DNA from: Drosophila persimilis
Lineage: Eukaryota; Arthropoda; Insecta; Diptera; Drosophilidae
Length of the DNA stretch: 64,000 nucleotides
Assembly: GCF_003286085.1 (NCBI RefSeq)
Contig: NW_020825294.1
Coordinates: forward strand, 3,534,001 to 3,598,000
Direction: 5' to 3'
Shown here one piece after another: positions 46,350-60,312 of this stretch (position 1 is its first letter; each line of letters starts with the position of its first letter). The translations under genes and the position numbers were made by a program. Below the pieces are notes generated by a model. It was not told the DNA's origin. It was given only the letters and a program-made list of their open reading frames with translations, and did not search any database.

Positions 46350-49300
46350 CTGTCGGTCTCTGTTGGGCTATTGCTCTCTCCCTCTCTCAGTCTTTTTCTA
46401 TGGCTACTCTTTCAAGGGGGTAATATGCTGTTGACAAAGGCACTTTAAAGATCAGGAAACACTAATATCCGATTCGAATTACACGATAATGAAAGGATCG
46501 TTCTTAAAAGAAAAATCACACCTTAACATTTTGGCATTTTTGGGTCATTCGTCTCATCAGTTAAGTTTTAAACAAGTCTTAATGGGAATTTTAATACAAT
46601 CTTTACAGATTAGTCTTAAAATAAAATTCTTTATGAATTTTTCCTCGACTTTTTCAAAGGACTGCAATTGGCATAAGGTCCTAGAATTCCAGAACTAATT
46701 CCCATAAATACTAGATAAATTATACAAATTTTTAACTTTTTCAAAATTTCTCTTCCCACCAATTTTGTTCAAAATCCTGCAAGTTTATTGGGTTTGATGG
46801 ATCTGCTAGAGTATCTTTAGATTCTCTTTGCGAAAAACCCATCTTTCATACTGGCTTTTTTGCTGCTTCCTGTTTTCATATCCTGTTTTTTCTTCTTTCA
46901 TTTTTTTTTTTTTTTTGGTGGCGTTCGTCGGCGAATTTATAAATATAAATGAGTTTTGCTCGATGAAGGTTAAATTGAAATTTACTTTGGGTTTTCCCTT
47001 TACCAAAAAAGAGAAGGAAGCAGGGGCAAAGGGTGTAGAGAGAGAGAGAGAGGGAGAGAGAGAGGTGTCTGGAAGGAAGGCCAGAAATAAGTTGTTTAGC
47101 TGATGATTGGAGGGGCGTCTGATGGAAAACCTTCTTCCGAAAAGTAGCCCCCACCACATACACTCTTTATTCTTTATTACTCTCTCTTTTCCCCTCTCTT
47201 TTTGGGTGATTTTAATTTTGATAAGCAACAAGCCGCCGCATATTCGTATATATCTTTTTTCCTGCCTTTTTTTTTTGGGTGTGAAAACTTTATTTGTCTG
47301 GTGCTTCCTTTTGTTTGGTTTTATCATTTGTCAAACGCAAGAAAAAGAAAAAAAAAAAGAAAACTTGCTCCAAATTGAATATTTGCATAAGTTTATTGAA
47401 ACAGCGGCGGTGGTGCAGGGAGGGGGAGGGGGGGCTGTAGCAACAGCAATATTTGACAAAGGAAAAAGTCCTTTCTGCCGTGGAGATCTGCGGCATCTGT
47501 TTGATTTGTTTGCTGAAGGGTTTCCTCTGGATTCCCTGGATTCTTGATTTTATGTGTCATATTTGCGGGTGTCTGTCCGTGTGTGGGGGAGGGGGGACTG
47601 GTGTACCTTTTGTGGGATTTTTGGAAAAGTTTTGCAAATTAAATTAGAAAAGTATTTTTAAAGGAAATTAAATTAGAAAAGTATTTATTTTTTTCTTTTT
47701 TTTTTTTGCAGAAAATGGAGTTAAATGGAGACTCTGTTTGGGGCTGTGTGGAATTTTTTTTTCTTTAAATAATTTTTAACAAATTTTTGGGTAGCTGTTG
47801 AGTTCTCTATATCTCTCTCTCTCTCTCTCTCTCTCTGATTTAAAGTCAAAAATAAATGTAAATAAATTCCTGAAAGCCCTCTGTTTGGGGTTCTGATATT
47901 TTTTTTAAGTAAATTTTATTCCACTTCTTTCAAAATATTTATTAAATTATTCTCGCATATCAAAAATAATTTTTATTCCGTCACTTTTTAACACTGATAA
48001 AACATGTTTGCAACACTGGTATTATCAGAGATTTTTGCATGGCTGATCACCCTTAAGAAACGCGTATTTTCCCACTTATATTTCTACTCAACATTTTTCC
48101 CCTATTCGGAGAAAGACAAAAAGAAAGAAGGCTAGAAAGAGGATTACCTTGGGGGCTATAATATCTGATTTAAAACTATTGTTTTTGGGATATTTTTCAT
48201 TTGAAATTAACACAGAAATCCCACAATTTAGAAGTGAGAAATAGTGATTACAAAATAAGCCTAGGAATACAAAAATCATTCATAGAAAAATAGTTTTCGA
48301 ATTTTCCTAGCCTCAAAATTTTGTGATTTTATTTTCCACTTCTTATTCTTTTTTAATTGAATATTCAGTGGAGTTTTTCCCCATAAATAGTTTATATACC
48401 CATAATTTATATTCTTTTATTTTTTGTTTGTTTTTGTTTCTTGTGTTTTTGTGGGAAATTCTAATTACCAAAAGTTTGTGGCTTATTTTGGATTCATTTG
48501 TTTTCTCATCACTAAATGTGGCATAATTTTTGTCTCATTTTAAGTGAAAATCAATAGGAAATATTTATGCCCGTTTCCCGTTTTTCCATAAGCAATTTGT
48601 GGCCCGCTTTTCCTGCTGGCCATAATCCTGGGGCATTAGTGGTTCGGTCCTGTCTATGGCAGGACATTTGGTGGGACATTTGGGGCACATTTGGGGGGAG
48701 AGCATTCGATGGATCACTCGTGGATGGAACTACCATCAAAGTTAATCATCGAAAACAATTTCTTAACCGCAAAGTGCATATAAGCAATAAATATAAATAT
48801 AAATATAAACATATACGAGTGTATCCGTAAGATACAAAAATACTGGCAGTGCGGCAGATACATAAATTGCTGGGCATAAAGCCCCAGCGGCTTAAGTGTT
48901 GGCCCATATGTCAAACCCCGTGGAAAAGCGAGCATTTCCCTTATATATCGGAAAACATAAATCTCAACGACACTAAAAATCAGATATCGAAGAGGGAGGC
49001 GGCGGGTAGGGGCTGTATATGGAGATTGTTTCGCGACACCATTAATGCCATATTATGAACAGTAATTTTCCTTAAATTTTCTCGCATATTAAACAGGGGA
49101 AAAGCGCTCTACTGGTCGGTCGCTCGCTCGCTCGGTCGGGCATGTTCCGAATGATTGCTTCAATAACCACGAGAAAAAAACAAGAGAGAACAAGAAAAAC
49201 CCATAAGAAACAGAAGGAAAATACAGTGGAAAGTAGGGAATGGAGTGGTGGAGGAAGTGAATGACTGACCGACCGACCGACCGACTGAATGAATGAATGA

Positions 49301-52224
49301 GTGAATGACGTACCAGAGACTACTGCATGATGGACTTGCCGCTCGGACTAAGAGATTTTTCGTCTTTTTTTTGCACATGATAAAAATTTATTTAGACCAA
49401 ATAGAAAAGAATGAGACTTGGGGGAACAATAAACCAACACGGAACAAACAACAACAACAACAACAACCGACGAACCAGTTCGAGAGAGCCCCAGACACAG
49501 ACACAGACACAAAGAGTGTGCTAGAGAAAGGGGGCAAGATAAGAGAAGGGCGAGAGGGGGGGAGGACAGGAGAAAGACCAAGCGTTGGGGCAATTGAGGG
49601 TCAGGAAACGGCTAGGCAGCCATTGACAGGCAGGGGCAGGCAACCCCAGCAATTGTTGCAGGAGCAGCAGTTGCTGCAGGAGCCAGTCCAGGAGAGAAAT
49701 GCCACACAGAACTATTGTCTAGATTGCTTGTGTATGATGTGCTTGGGGGTGGGGCTGGGGCTGGGGCTGGGAAACCTTGCCCCAGGCACTTTACTCTTTC
49801 AGACCCTTCCTCTGTCCCATCGTCTGTCAGTCCGTCAGTCCCAGGCACTGAGGCAGCCACTGAGAGAGCGACAGCGACAGGCCACTGACGAGCCACTGCA
49901 TGCAATAAAATGTGTCTATCAAATGTGTGTGTTTCGTTTTCATTCCTGCCTCCAAGTCCAATGTTACGTGTATTTAATGCTCTCTAAATTTTTGGACGGG
50001 GGTCGATTAGCTATAAGAAGGGGTTTGAGGTGGGTTGAAGGGACTTGAGGACCACAGGGACACCCAAAAGGGAGCCCCTTTTTAACCCCAGATTCCCTTC
50101 ACTTTAGGGTACCTTCAGAGGGCATCCCTTATTCGTTTTTCCCCTCTTTTTGTTGGTTCCATTTTGCCCTCTCAATGATGTTTTGTTTTATTTCATTTTG
50201 CTTTGGTTTTCCAGCACACACACACACCCAGCCCCCTACCCCCCTACCCGCCCCCCTCGATGTTTGTCTATTGGTCGGTTGATTCTGTTGCTCCTCGGCC
50301 TGGCCGACGTTTCCGTTTCCGCTCACTGTACGCCATGTTGATTTTGCCTTGGCCATTTGCCTCTTTTGTTATTTGTTTTTCGGTTCGTGGCATTGTGTGT
50401 GTGTGTGTGTGTGTGTTAATGTGCGCACTCGACTGTGCGCGAATTGCTCAAGTGTACTCGTAGTTCAAGTTAGGGCCATCAGCCAGAGCCCCATCCCCCT
50501 GCTGCCGCTATTGTCCCTCTAAAAATTATACTATATTTTTCCCACTGGCTTACATCTCCCTCTCTCTCTCGCTCTGTGCAGTTTTTAGTATAATTTTGCG
50601 CTTCTATTTTTTTTGTTGTTGAATGAAAACAAATTTTGTAATAATTGCCCAGTCGTCGCGTCATTAGTTTTATCATCATTTAAGGCTTGGGGTATGGGCT
50701 AGGGGTGCCCTTTCATCATTTATTATTATTATTATTATTATTATTGCTTCTCACATTGTCACCTTTTCGGCTGGTCCACCCCAAGCCCCTCTTTTGCTTA
50801 TCTTTAGGCCATATTTTTGGTCGCTTATTGCCACTGTCTTACATTCTTATCATTATTAAGGAGCTGCGGTGCTTCGGGGTACTCCTCCTGGGGATGGGGG
50901 CCTCTTTTCTACTAACAACATTTTTTTGACGACACTCGACGGACACGTTGACAAAATGACAATGGGAGATAGAGGATAAGGACGAAGGAGCAGGAAACGT
51001 AGGAGGATGTGGGAGAAAAGTTGAAAAAAAACGCCGCCTATTGATTTGCCTTTTTCGCCTATCTCCTCCGTCCCCCCTCCACCCCCACCAACCCCTCAAA
51101 AATGCCAGGGTTGCCATCTGTCTCTTTTGTATCTAGCATCTTTGTATCTGTCGGGGCCACCTTTTGTGTCCTGTCCCGTTTATTGGCGCTACCTTTTCCT
51201 TTTTCCCACCTTTTGTCAGCTCATATCTTTTTTTTTTGTTGGTGTTTTCCCACCTTTAAGTTTTCTCTGTTTCCTTTTCCTTTCCCTTTTTTTTATATTT
51301 GCAAATCATTATTATTTCTATAGAAAAAGATACATGAGATGTGTCTTCGTTTTTTTTTTTGTCTTCCTTTTTCGGTGGATGTCAATTTTCTTTACCTTTA
51401 TTTTCATTCGAAAGTTACTTTGTTTTTTTTTTTTTTCGGTGGAAAGCGACAAGCCAGCGATATTTCCCTTCGGTTCTTTTGTGGCAGCGGAATATTGCTT
51501 ATGGGCGAATGTTTTTATCGATGGCAGGCAATCTAAGGGATGCGTTTTGGAGGAGGATTTGGGGGGAGGGGATGGGTGGAAGGAAAGGAAAGGTAGGGTT
51601 GCAGGATGAACGGAAATTGTAAATCTTCTTCGTTTTGTTGGCGGCTTGTTGCTTTATCTTTTTACGAAATGGAAAGCACAACGGAAACGGGTTGGAATTT
51701 GTTCGAGTTTTGCGTTGATTGTGAAAAGGAATATTTACCAAAGGATGAAAGATCATTAATAAAACAAAAGAAACGGGGTATAAATATTTGTTTAAATTTT
51801 AGGAGTATTTATTAATTTACAAAAGGGGATTTCAGAAAAGAATAATCTTCCGTATTTTATTTGATTTATTTCCTTTTAAAGGCGCTTGAATTTCATTAAC
51901 AAAATGCAGGGAATGCAGAAAATAGTGCAAAATGTGACACGAAATGCAACAAGAAAAAAAAACAAGGCAAACAAACAGGAACGAGCACGCACACAAATCC
52001 CACAAGACTTGAATGAACCTGCCTTTGCTCTGGCCATCCCGTTCTGCCCTTCAGCGCTTTAGGCACGAGTCGCTCTCTGGAGTGTGGGTGCTTTTTGTCT
52101 TTTGGTTTCACTGCGCTCTCTCCCTCGTCTAGTGCTCTGCCTATGCGCGATCGTCAAAAATATACAGACCGCAAAAAGTGCTTGAGTTGTTGTAGCTCCC
52201 TCCTCCTCCCACGCTGCCGACAGA

Positions 52225-52392
52225 GCAATGCCGAAGCAAAGGGAGAGTGCAATGCCGAAGCGAAGCGATAAAGCAATGCCGAAGCAAAGTTAGAGTGCAA
52301 TGCCGAAGCGAAGCGATAGAGCAATGCCGAAGCAAAGGGAGAGTGCAATGCCGAAGTGAAGCGAGAGTGCAATGCCATAGCGAAGCGGGAGA
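52225..52392 (+). repeat. 24-bp minisatellite with a 48-bp higher-order unit
   Basis: GCAATGCC starts at 52225, 52249, 52273, 52297, 52321, 52345 and 52369, exactly 24 bp apart. Two unit types alternate for the first five: GCAATGCCGAAGCAAAGGGA(GAGT) and GCAATGCCGAAGCGAAGCGA(TAAA). So the array grew as 48-bp dimers. Because 24 is a multiple of three, long frames appear on the minus strand (52141-52539), but these are a by-product. Confidence 0.95.
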
Positions 52393-53287
52393 GTGAAGTA
52401 GCTTTGAATATGAGCTTATCGCTTGATCTCTCGCTTGCGGGCGTACAAAGTTCTGCTCTCTTTTCGCTTCCCTTTCTATGCTAGAAGCAGCTAAGCTTTT
52501 CGAAATGCTTGCGGTTTGTAGTGTTTTTGCTTTGCTCATCGCACGCAGTTTGTGATCAGCCCAAGAAGTCGCCTACAACCAGTGAAAATAAGCGGGTGCG
52601 TCTAGATTCCTGACCAGCACTTCTCTCCGTCCACCACTCACGGCCGCCCCCCGCCACTCATCGATCGTCCTTCCACAAGTTCTCACCTCTGCCATAATTA
52701 TATACCTTTTAAATTCCAATGCCCAATGCCTAATGTTGCTCAATCAACTTGGATTCCACCGAATCCCCCAATTCATTGTGGCCCATTTTCCTACATTTTC
52801 CAAACAAGGTGACAAAACTTGTGCTCTCATTTTTTTTACTTTTTCTTTTGAAGAAAAGTTTTCTAAGCAAAATTGAAGGGCGGGCGGGGAACCTGCCAGC
52901 ACCGCTCCTGTGAAACCCAACAGCTGTGCAGTGGAGAGAGGAGTATCTGTGTTTGGGAGAGTATTTATGTGCATTTGTGTGTCTGTGTGTGTGGTCTTAA
53001 GGGGGCGTGTCGTCTTACAACTCGATAATTGCGGCTTCAACTTGACTTTAACACAGAAAAAAAAAGTAAAAAACTAAAAAGAAAATCAAGAAAATCGAGG
53101 AAAAAAAAGGAAAAGAAAAAGCGCAAAAGAACGAACGAAAGAAAGAAAGTTGTTGAACTTTTTAACTAGCCTCCGAAACTAAAAGAAAACTTTTCAATAC
53201 TCAAACCCAATGGATTTTCCACCACTACTACATATCTCTCTCTCTCTCTCTCTCCCTCTCTCTGTCTCTGTCTCTGTTTCGTTGCAG

Positions 53288-53772
53288 CTGCTGCCCGAAA
53301 GGAATATCGAAAATGTGCTTCCATTAGAACGAACGGAGGAGGAAAACTGCAGCGGGAAAATCTGGAAGCCAAATCCAACTTAAGTCCACATCAAATTAAA
53401 ATCAACAAGCGGCGGAACGGAGGAGCGGACCCCCCCTCCCCCAAGAAGAGGGGAAAGCCAAGAAAAATTATAGAAAAATATATATAGTGAAAGAAAGGCA
53501 AAAAGGAAAAGGGAGCAAGGAAAAGCCGTGGAAAATGAAGTGCAATAAAAGTCAAATGGCCACGTTAACAATGTGGAAAATTTTTATGGCCCTGCTCTGT
53601 GGAATGGCACTGCCGCTAATGCCAGTCACATTAGCGCGCCTGCATTCCACATCCGGCGGTGGCGGAGGAGGCGGCGGCGGGGGAGGCGGCGGCATGTCCA
53701 GTGGTGTCCTGGGTCCTGGCTCTGGCGGCGGAGGATCCAGCGGCGGCGGATCTTCAGGGAAAGATGCACACG
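53288..53772 (+). CDS. First coding exon of a secreted/membrane protein, partial
   Basis: A very strong acceptor (long CT tract ending GTTTCGTTGCAG at 53287) opens an exon that ends at CACG|GTAAGT (53772|53773). The ATG at 53535 (context GAAAATGA) starts a 79-codon segment with a phase 1 end. Residues 14-36 form a signal peptide (WKIFMALLCGMALPLMPVTL, then ARLHS). A glycine run of 13 (residues 41-53) and a second Gly/Ser-rich part follow up to SSGKDAH. An upstream in-frame GTG at 53487 is not a credible start. The rest of the protein is beyond the right edge, as a large intron follows. A signal peptide exon followed by a huge intron is usual for fly cell-surface proteins (Ig, LRR families), but no domain is visible, so I name no gene. 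Confidence 0.7.
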
Positions 53773-55711
53773 GTAAGTCCTTTTTACGCTTGTCCTTTTT
53801 TTGATTATTTTAAATGGCAGCAGTGGCTGCCGGTCGCACTCTGGCGTCCAAAGTCCAATAAATAAATTTAAATATTTAACTAACTTGCATTCAGAATGCG
53901 AATGCGAAGAGTGCCGCCCGTCGCGGACGGAGACTGCAGCCAGTCCGAAAGTTTGCCAAAAAAAAACACAAGAAAAAAAAAACTTAACACCTCGTTGCAA
54001 CGTTCCGAGGCACGTTGTTGTCGTGGCACGTGTCCTGGCATTTATGATTTCATTCCCTGCTTTCTGCTGTAAAAGCCGAGGGCAGTGCTCCTACTGCTCC
54101 TCCACCCGGCCGCCCGGCCGCCCCGCCTCCTTCTGGGGCGTCTCCTGCCTGGCTGCTCCTCTAAACTGTTCCATTAGCACCCAAGCAAATGCTTGTGGAA
54201 TTTTAAGAGCAGGACACAGGATACACGGGACACACAGGATACTGGGTTTATGGCAGTAAAGTTGGGTTGTGCTGGCCAGAGGAACTCACGTAGTCATCCA
54301 CTTTTGTTCAAGTACAATGCCACCATCTCGTCCCAACCCTAATCCAAATCCTAATCTTATTTCTTCTTGTTTTGAGGTGATATTTTGATCATTACGAATG
54401 CAGATTACGGATTAAATTGTGGTATTTTATTAGAGCGAATAAATTGGGGTTTGCCGGAAAGAAGGATTGAAGTTTAAGAACTTTTCAAAGTATCTTAAAC
54501 AATTATATTTTTAGAGGAAGTTTGGGAAATCGAGGTACAAATGGACTTTACATGAAAATCAATTAAGTAAAACTTATTAATATTGAAATAAAAATACATA
54601 ATTTATACATCATTTTATCGGATATAAAATATATTTTATTTTATAATTTTTTAGATTATTTTATAATTAAGTTTTTTATTTGTATAATTAATATTTTTTT
54701 TGTTAATATTTATAGGATAATTTATATAATTTATGCATATATAATAATGTATAAAATATCCATACTAATTAAGATTTAATAATTAAAATTTATATTTTGT
54801 ATTCTCTTATATTTTTTATTTTATGGTTTTAAAATTGATTTTATCATTTCTATTTTATTTTATAGATTACAATTTTTTTTATTAAATAATAATATATATA
54901 AATAAATATATATATATATGTACATATATATATATATACTAATAAAATTAAATACAAATATTATATATATATTTTATTTAATATATATATTTGTGATTCA
55001 CTTATTATTTATTTTTTTAATTAACATTTTTTAATTTATCTTTCATTTCATAGTTTCTTTTCTACTTAATATTTGTATTTAATTTTATAAGTATCCATCA
55101 TATTTTCGATTTTATAATTTCTATTTTATTATGTATGCATTTTTTTTCTTATTCTCTTATGTTTTATGTTTTAATGATAATTTATAATTTTTATTTTTTT
55201 TAAATTTTCCAAATTAATACGCTTTCTTATACATATATTAGAATTTACAGTTTTTACAATTTACAGAATTTACAATCGAGATGTTTCAGCTTTAAAAATT
55301 AATAATCAATGTTTTTAAAACGTTGGGGCTTTTTGGAGTTTGGGAATATACACTATGTCTTTATCTTTAAACTATACGTGTTCCGAAAATATAGTTCCAT
55401 TAGTCAATTTCCGCGCAGTTCAAAGTTGACTTGTCCATTAACTAAACCTGCAAGTAACACTCGCTTTTCCGGTGATAAAAACTCGACAAAAATCGACTGT
55501 CAAAAAATGGAAACTTAAGCCAGAAACTGCACAAAACTGCAGCAACTGCAATATATTTCAAAAACTTCTCGCACAAGAAAATAAACCGAAAATCAATTTT
55601 CACCTAAAAAAAATGACCAACATTTAATGCCCGACTTGTTGTTGATGATGGATGCCCCGCAAGGGTTAATCTTTGCACCTTTTCTTTGGCCACGTTTTCC
55701 GCGCAGGAAAA

Positions 55712-55750
55712 ACCGAACGGACCGAACGGGACCGAACGGGACCGAACGGG
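55712..55750 (+). repeat. ACCGAACGGG short tandem repeat
   Basis: Four units of 9-10 bp (ACCGAACGG then three ACCGAACGGG). Confidence 0.85.
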
Positions 55751-55883
55751 ACGGGACGCTCCTTGACTTTTTGGGGGGTTTTTACAACATTTCTGTTGTT
55801 GAGCGTCCGCGATAAAAGGAGAAAAAAAAGGTTTAGCTGTCGGTCAAATCGGTTTTTGCAACAGCCACAAAAGTTTGCAACTG

Positions 55884-55928
55884 CCACACACACACAGAGA
55901 GAGGGTATGTGTGTGTGTGTGTGTGTGC
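55884..55928 (+). repeat. CA...TG palindromic microsatellite
   Basis: (CA)n at 55884-55895 is followed after a short purine spacer (GAGAGAGGGTA) by (TG)n at 55908-55928. The arms are complementary and could pair over at least 12 bp. Confidence 0.8.
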
Positions 55929-56375
55929 GAGGACTGTACCTTCTAGTTTGCTGCCACTTACAACCGCCTTATGTCCGCTGCTGTCCCTGGAGTATTTTCT
56001 GGATAACTGCAGCAGCAGTCAACACGTTGACAAGTTTCTGGGTTTTTCTGCCAAGAGAGACAGGTAGTATGCCACACAGAGAAAGAGAGAGAGGGAGAGA
56101 GAAGTAGTTTCGTCATCTGTCAGGTGTATTTTCAATTTTCGTTGCATACTTTTCGGCGCATGCATTAGAAAATGGTTCAGGATTTTAAAGAGGGTCAACC
56201 GTGCTTAAGAGGGGTTCAGTGGTGGGGGGGAGGGGGGGAGGCCACTGCCAACTCCTTAAAGATTTATTATGGCCATGTTTCGGACTGTTGTTGTTTTGGC
56301 CAGTTTCCGTTTCGTGTGATAAAATGCTTGACACTTTTCTAAACGGCAAAACTTTTTGACTGCCAAAAGATTGGG

Positions 56376-56412
<37 letters not shown>

Positions 56413-59400
56413 TATCTCTCTCTCTCCCTCTCTCTTTCCCCTGTTTTGTCTGCACTTTTTTAATGCTCTTGTCTGCTGCTTCTCTTGGCCGAAGTTCTTA
56501 TCCTCTAACTTTCCGCCTTCCCCCTTTTTAGCTCTGTCTTTTGCAGTTTGTTGACACTGTCTCTGGCTTAGGGAGTGCGAGAGAGAGAGAGAGAGACAAA
56601 GAGAGCGACGCATAAAGTGGAAATGATTTACGCAGTTTCCCCCTTGCCTCTGTGTGTGTGTGTTTGCCAGTGTGTGTGTGCGTTTACATCCTGTGGGCAT
56701 AATAAATAGCCCCAGCTTTTCGGCTGGCAGTTTTGTCAAATAGCTCTTCGGGAGCTACCAAAACACCTGAGAGGCTCTTTTTCGAGGGCCAAAACGAAGC
56801 GAAAAGTTAACCCAAACAGAAAGAGAGCTTAAAGGGGGGGGGAAGAGAGAGAGAGACAGAGAGAGTGTAAGTTTTTTTTTGGAGGTGCATAAACTTTTCA
56901 ATCAACTCCAGTGCGCAGGTTGACTTGGCTTTTGATTTGTGGCGCTTTTCTGCGGGGGTTTTCCCGTCTCTTTTTTATCCCTTTTTTTTCCCTGGGAAAC
57001 CAAACATCAGGAGAGCATTTTAGATGTCATTCTGGTTTATCGTCCTGACATTTTCCAACTAAAAGCAAGACTTTGAGCTGCTAAAAGAGATTTAAATGAT
57101 GATTAGGGATGTTCCGGGGATTGTACAGGAAATTCTTGTATTTTATATAAGAGAAAATTACTTTACGGATCAGAGATTCCTTGGATACTCCTCAGCTTCT
57201 TCGCCTGCACTTCCTTTAAACAAAATTCAAATAAAAACCTTTCATCCTTAGAACAAATAACCCCCCACCCTCCCCCCCCACAGCCAGGCCCCAAAATCGG
57301 ATGGAAAACTATAAAATTGTTCCACCCATTCCCGCCTGCCACCTCAATCTGCTGCCACTTGGCCAACCACAAATTAGGCTTTGTAAAAAATACTTTTGTG
57401 GCAATCAAATTGTTTGAGTTTCGTGGTGGCATTGCTTGAGTGAGTGACAAACCCAACCGCCCCCCGTCCAACTTTTCTATAGAATTTCTAATTACGATGA
57501 AACGATGAATTGACAAGTAGCTTGACAGGTGAGCAGCAGCGGAAGCAGCGGCAGCAGGAGGCCCACACCCCGCCCCCGCCCACACTGCCACAATTTCGGT
57601 GGCCGCTTTAATTAATTAAGAGTGAAAGAAAGCCCGAGGAGGAGGAGGGGGAGGAGGAGGAGGAGGAGGGCAAGAAACTTTGACTGTCACTGGGAAAATC
57701 CAAAGAATGCAAACACTAAATCTAGGATTTATTTGTCTTTGTGCAACAGAGAAATGAATTCTTGAGACTTTCAAAGGGATACAACATTTTATGTGTCTTT
57801 TGAGGATGCGATACGCGATGCCTCGTGCTGCATTTTGTAATCCTTTTGTGCATAGAATTTTCCTGAATTTGCCGCGCAATTTTCGACCAAAAAACATGAA
57901 AATGCAGGCAGCAAGCAGGCAGGCAGCAGGCAGGCAGCAGGCAGGAGGAAAATTCAAAGCATTCTGCCACAAAAGCCTTTAAAACAAAAGCTTGACTAAA
58001 ATTCCATACAAAAACAAAAAAAAAAAAAAAAAAAGACAGAAGAAAACGTTGTAGCAGCGGAGAGAGAGAGAGAGAGAGAGAGCGCGAATGCTAGACGACA
58101 GGTCACAAAAGCCTTGCTACATGCCACATGCCCCCCTACTCCACCCCTCCTCCCATCCTCCCTCCCTGCGGGGACCCCCCATTGAGAATGAAAGTTTACA
58201 TGTCGTGGCCAGGCGCCGTTGCCAGGCTTTTGGGGCATCGCCTAAAAATATACCACGAAAAATTCTAAAGAGTCGTCGAGCAGAAAGGGTTCTCGGCTCG
58301 GATGAGGGAGGGAGAGAGCGAGCGAAACGAGGGGTGGATGGAGAATAGAGGGTGGCTGGAGGGCGCAGGGGGGAGCCTCTTGCGGTGAATGGAGCATGAA
58401 AGCAACATTTTTCGGTTGGTTTCTTTTCCTCCTTCTTGCTCCTCCTCCACTTGCATTTCTGTGACTTTCATTTGCCATAAATTATTTTATGTTATTATTA
58501 TACAATACATACGGAAAATGAGGAAAATGGGGTGGAGACTATGCGGGGTTTGTGGGGGAAAAGCAACAAGCAGAGTGGCAAATATTACTTACATTTATTG
58601 CATTTTGCAGTGGACGCGTCTAGGGAAAGTGTTTTTCCCCCGAAAATGTGCCACAATTTAACAGATATACTTTTATGCTTTTCATTGTTTATTTTTTGTA
58701 CATTTTATTTATAGCTTTTTTGTGGTATTGTAATATTAAAATCTTTCGAATTTCCTGTTTTAAAAATAACAAAATTTATAGAAAATTTGCTTAAATGTTT
58801 CCAAATTCTATAGAGAAAAGTTTAGGATTAAATAATTCGTATTAATCTTTGTGGAATTTTATATCTGATGATATCTCAAGTGATTTGAAGTCTCCTCTTA
58901 AGTAGCCTGTTAATTACAAAGAAGGCAAATACAACGTTTAAGGAAAAAATTCCCCAGTAATGGAACTACCTCTTATACATGGATATATCTTCATTAATCA
59001 GGCCTTAATCATTCGCCCACATTAGGAAAGTCATTCCAAAATTAGAAAGAAAGGCATACCACACATATGTATATGCCCGTATTTGGTGTCTATTTTGGTA
59101 ACCAATTAGCAAACCATTAGGAAAGGAAACCCATTCAAAGATGTCAAATAAACCCTTCGAAGTGCCTATAAATATCTACACACCATTTGGCAGATACAAA
59201 CCACACAGAAATGAGGCCCAACCTTTTCTTGACTCTCGGGTTCTTCCGGGAAATTTAATCAATCCCAAGAACTATTTTTATTCGAAAAAAATGAGGGTTT
59301 TCGTTGGGTAAATAAATAAATATAATTTAAAAATAGGTTAGGAGTACGATTCCTTTGGCTAATTTCATTCCACATCAGGGCAGGGCAGGGCAGGGCTGGG

Positions 59401-60312
59401 CTGGGGCTTATTTTGCTGGCCATAAATTGAGTACCAGGAAGTGCCGCAATGAGTTCCAACCCTTTGGGCCTTTAAGCGCTTGATGATGATGATGATTTCG
59501 TGCCGACTCTTACGACTATATAATGGATATCGTGTTTTATAATTAATATTTATGGCCAGCAAACATACAGCCCTCCCAATGTGGGAAGAATACCCATCGA
59601 GTCCGGGCAGAGGGACATAAAAATTTCCACCAAGTCAATGTACGGGGTACTTGCCGTGTCGTGTCGTGTGGGTGGAAAATCATTGGGAAATGCTCTTCAG
59701 AATTCAGTGGACACTGCCCCACGGCTCGTGGGGGCTTGTAGGTGGTTCGTGTTGACCTGTGATTATGTAATAATTAACTGTACATTAACTATTTGTAACC
59801 ATGAAATTCCATGAGCAACCGAAACTATAATAAAATACGAGCACTGTTCTGTGGTTTTTCCCCCTGCTTCCCCTCGGTTTTCCGTATGTTTTCTCTCTGT
59901 TTTGATTTGATCAAGCACGACATGGAAACAAAGAATATATACATACAACAACATGAATGGAAAATTATGATTACAGTATAACGAAGTAATAGATACACTA
60001 ATTTAATGGGATCTTATTTGAAGGGTAGGGCTATGACGTTATCATCGGCGAAAGTAGGGAACGAATGGAGAGGAAACCCTTTTTCAGAGGAGATACAAAA
60101 TTGCAAGTGGAAAAGGGATAGATAGATAGATAGATGAAAGAAAGATGGGTAATAGAAAGATAATAAATCATTTATAGATTGAAATATACATATAAAAAAA
60201 AGACATTTCTGATCAATAATTCATGGTATTATTTATAACTAAAAAAATCTGATAAAAAATAATACAATTTTTACGATTTATTATATATTATTAATTAAAA
60301 CAAGCTGGTGGT

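Larger units (their letters stand above)
40048..53287 (+). other. Probable 13.2-kb first intron of the downstream gene
   Basis: No supported coding exon on either strand. The region is dominated by microsatellites: (CT)n at 41082-41106, (GT)n at 42118-42152, 45841-45878 and 50394-50415, (CA)n at 46134-46158, CT mix at 46266-46349, (GA)n at 47037-47066. It also has a diverged duplication at 44506-45040 and a 24-bp minisatellite at 52225-52392. Long ORFs (43630-44124, 46806-47327, 49305-50048, 51046-51609) are translations of these simple tracts. Confidence 0.45.

Noticed and set aside
46806-47327. 173-aa minus-strand ORF
   Set aside because: Lysine/serine-rich translation of A-rich and GA repeats; no start context or homology.
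49110-49290. GGTCGGTC / GACCGACC inverted repeats as a functional hairpin
   Set aside because: Both are simple tetranucleotide microsatellites; pairing is possible but nothing suggests function.
49305-50048. 247-aa + strand ORF
   Set aside because: Built from CAA, GGGGCT and CAG-type repeats; no domain, no fly codon bias, composition explains its length.
51046-51609. 187-aa + strand ORF rich in Phe
   Set aside because: Translation of T-rich runs; no coding signature.
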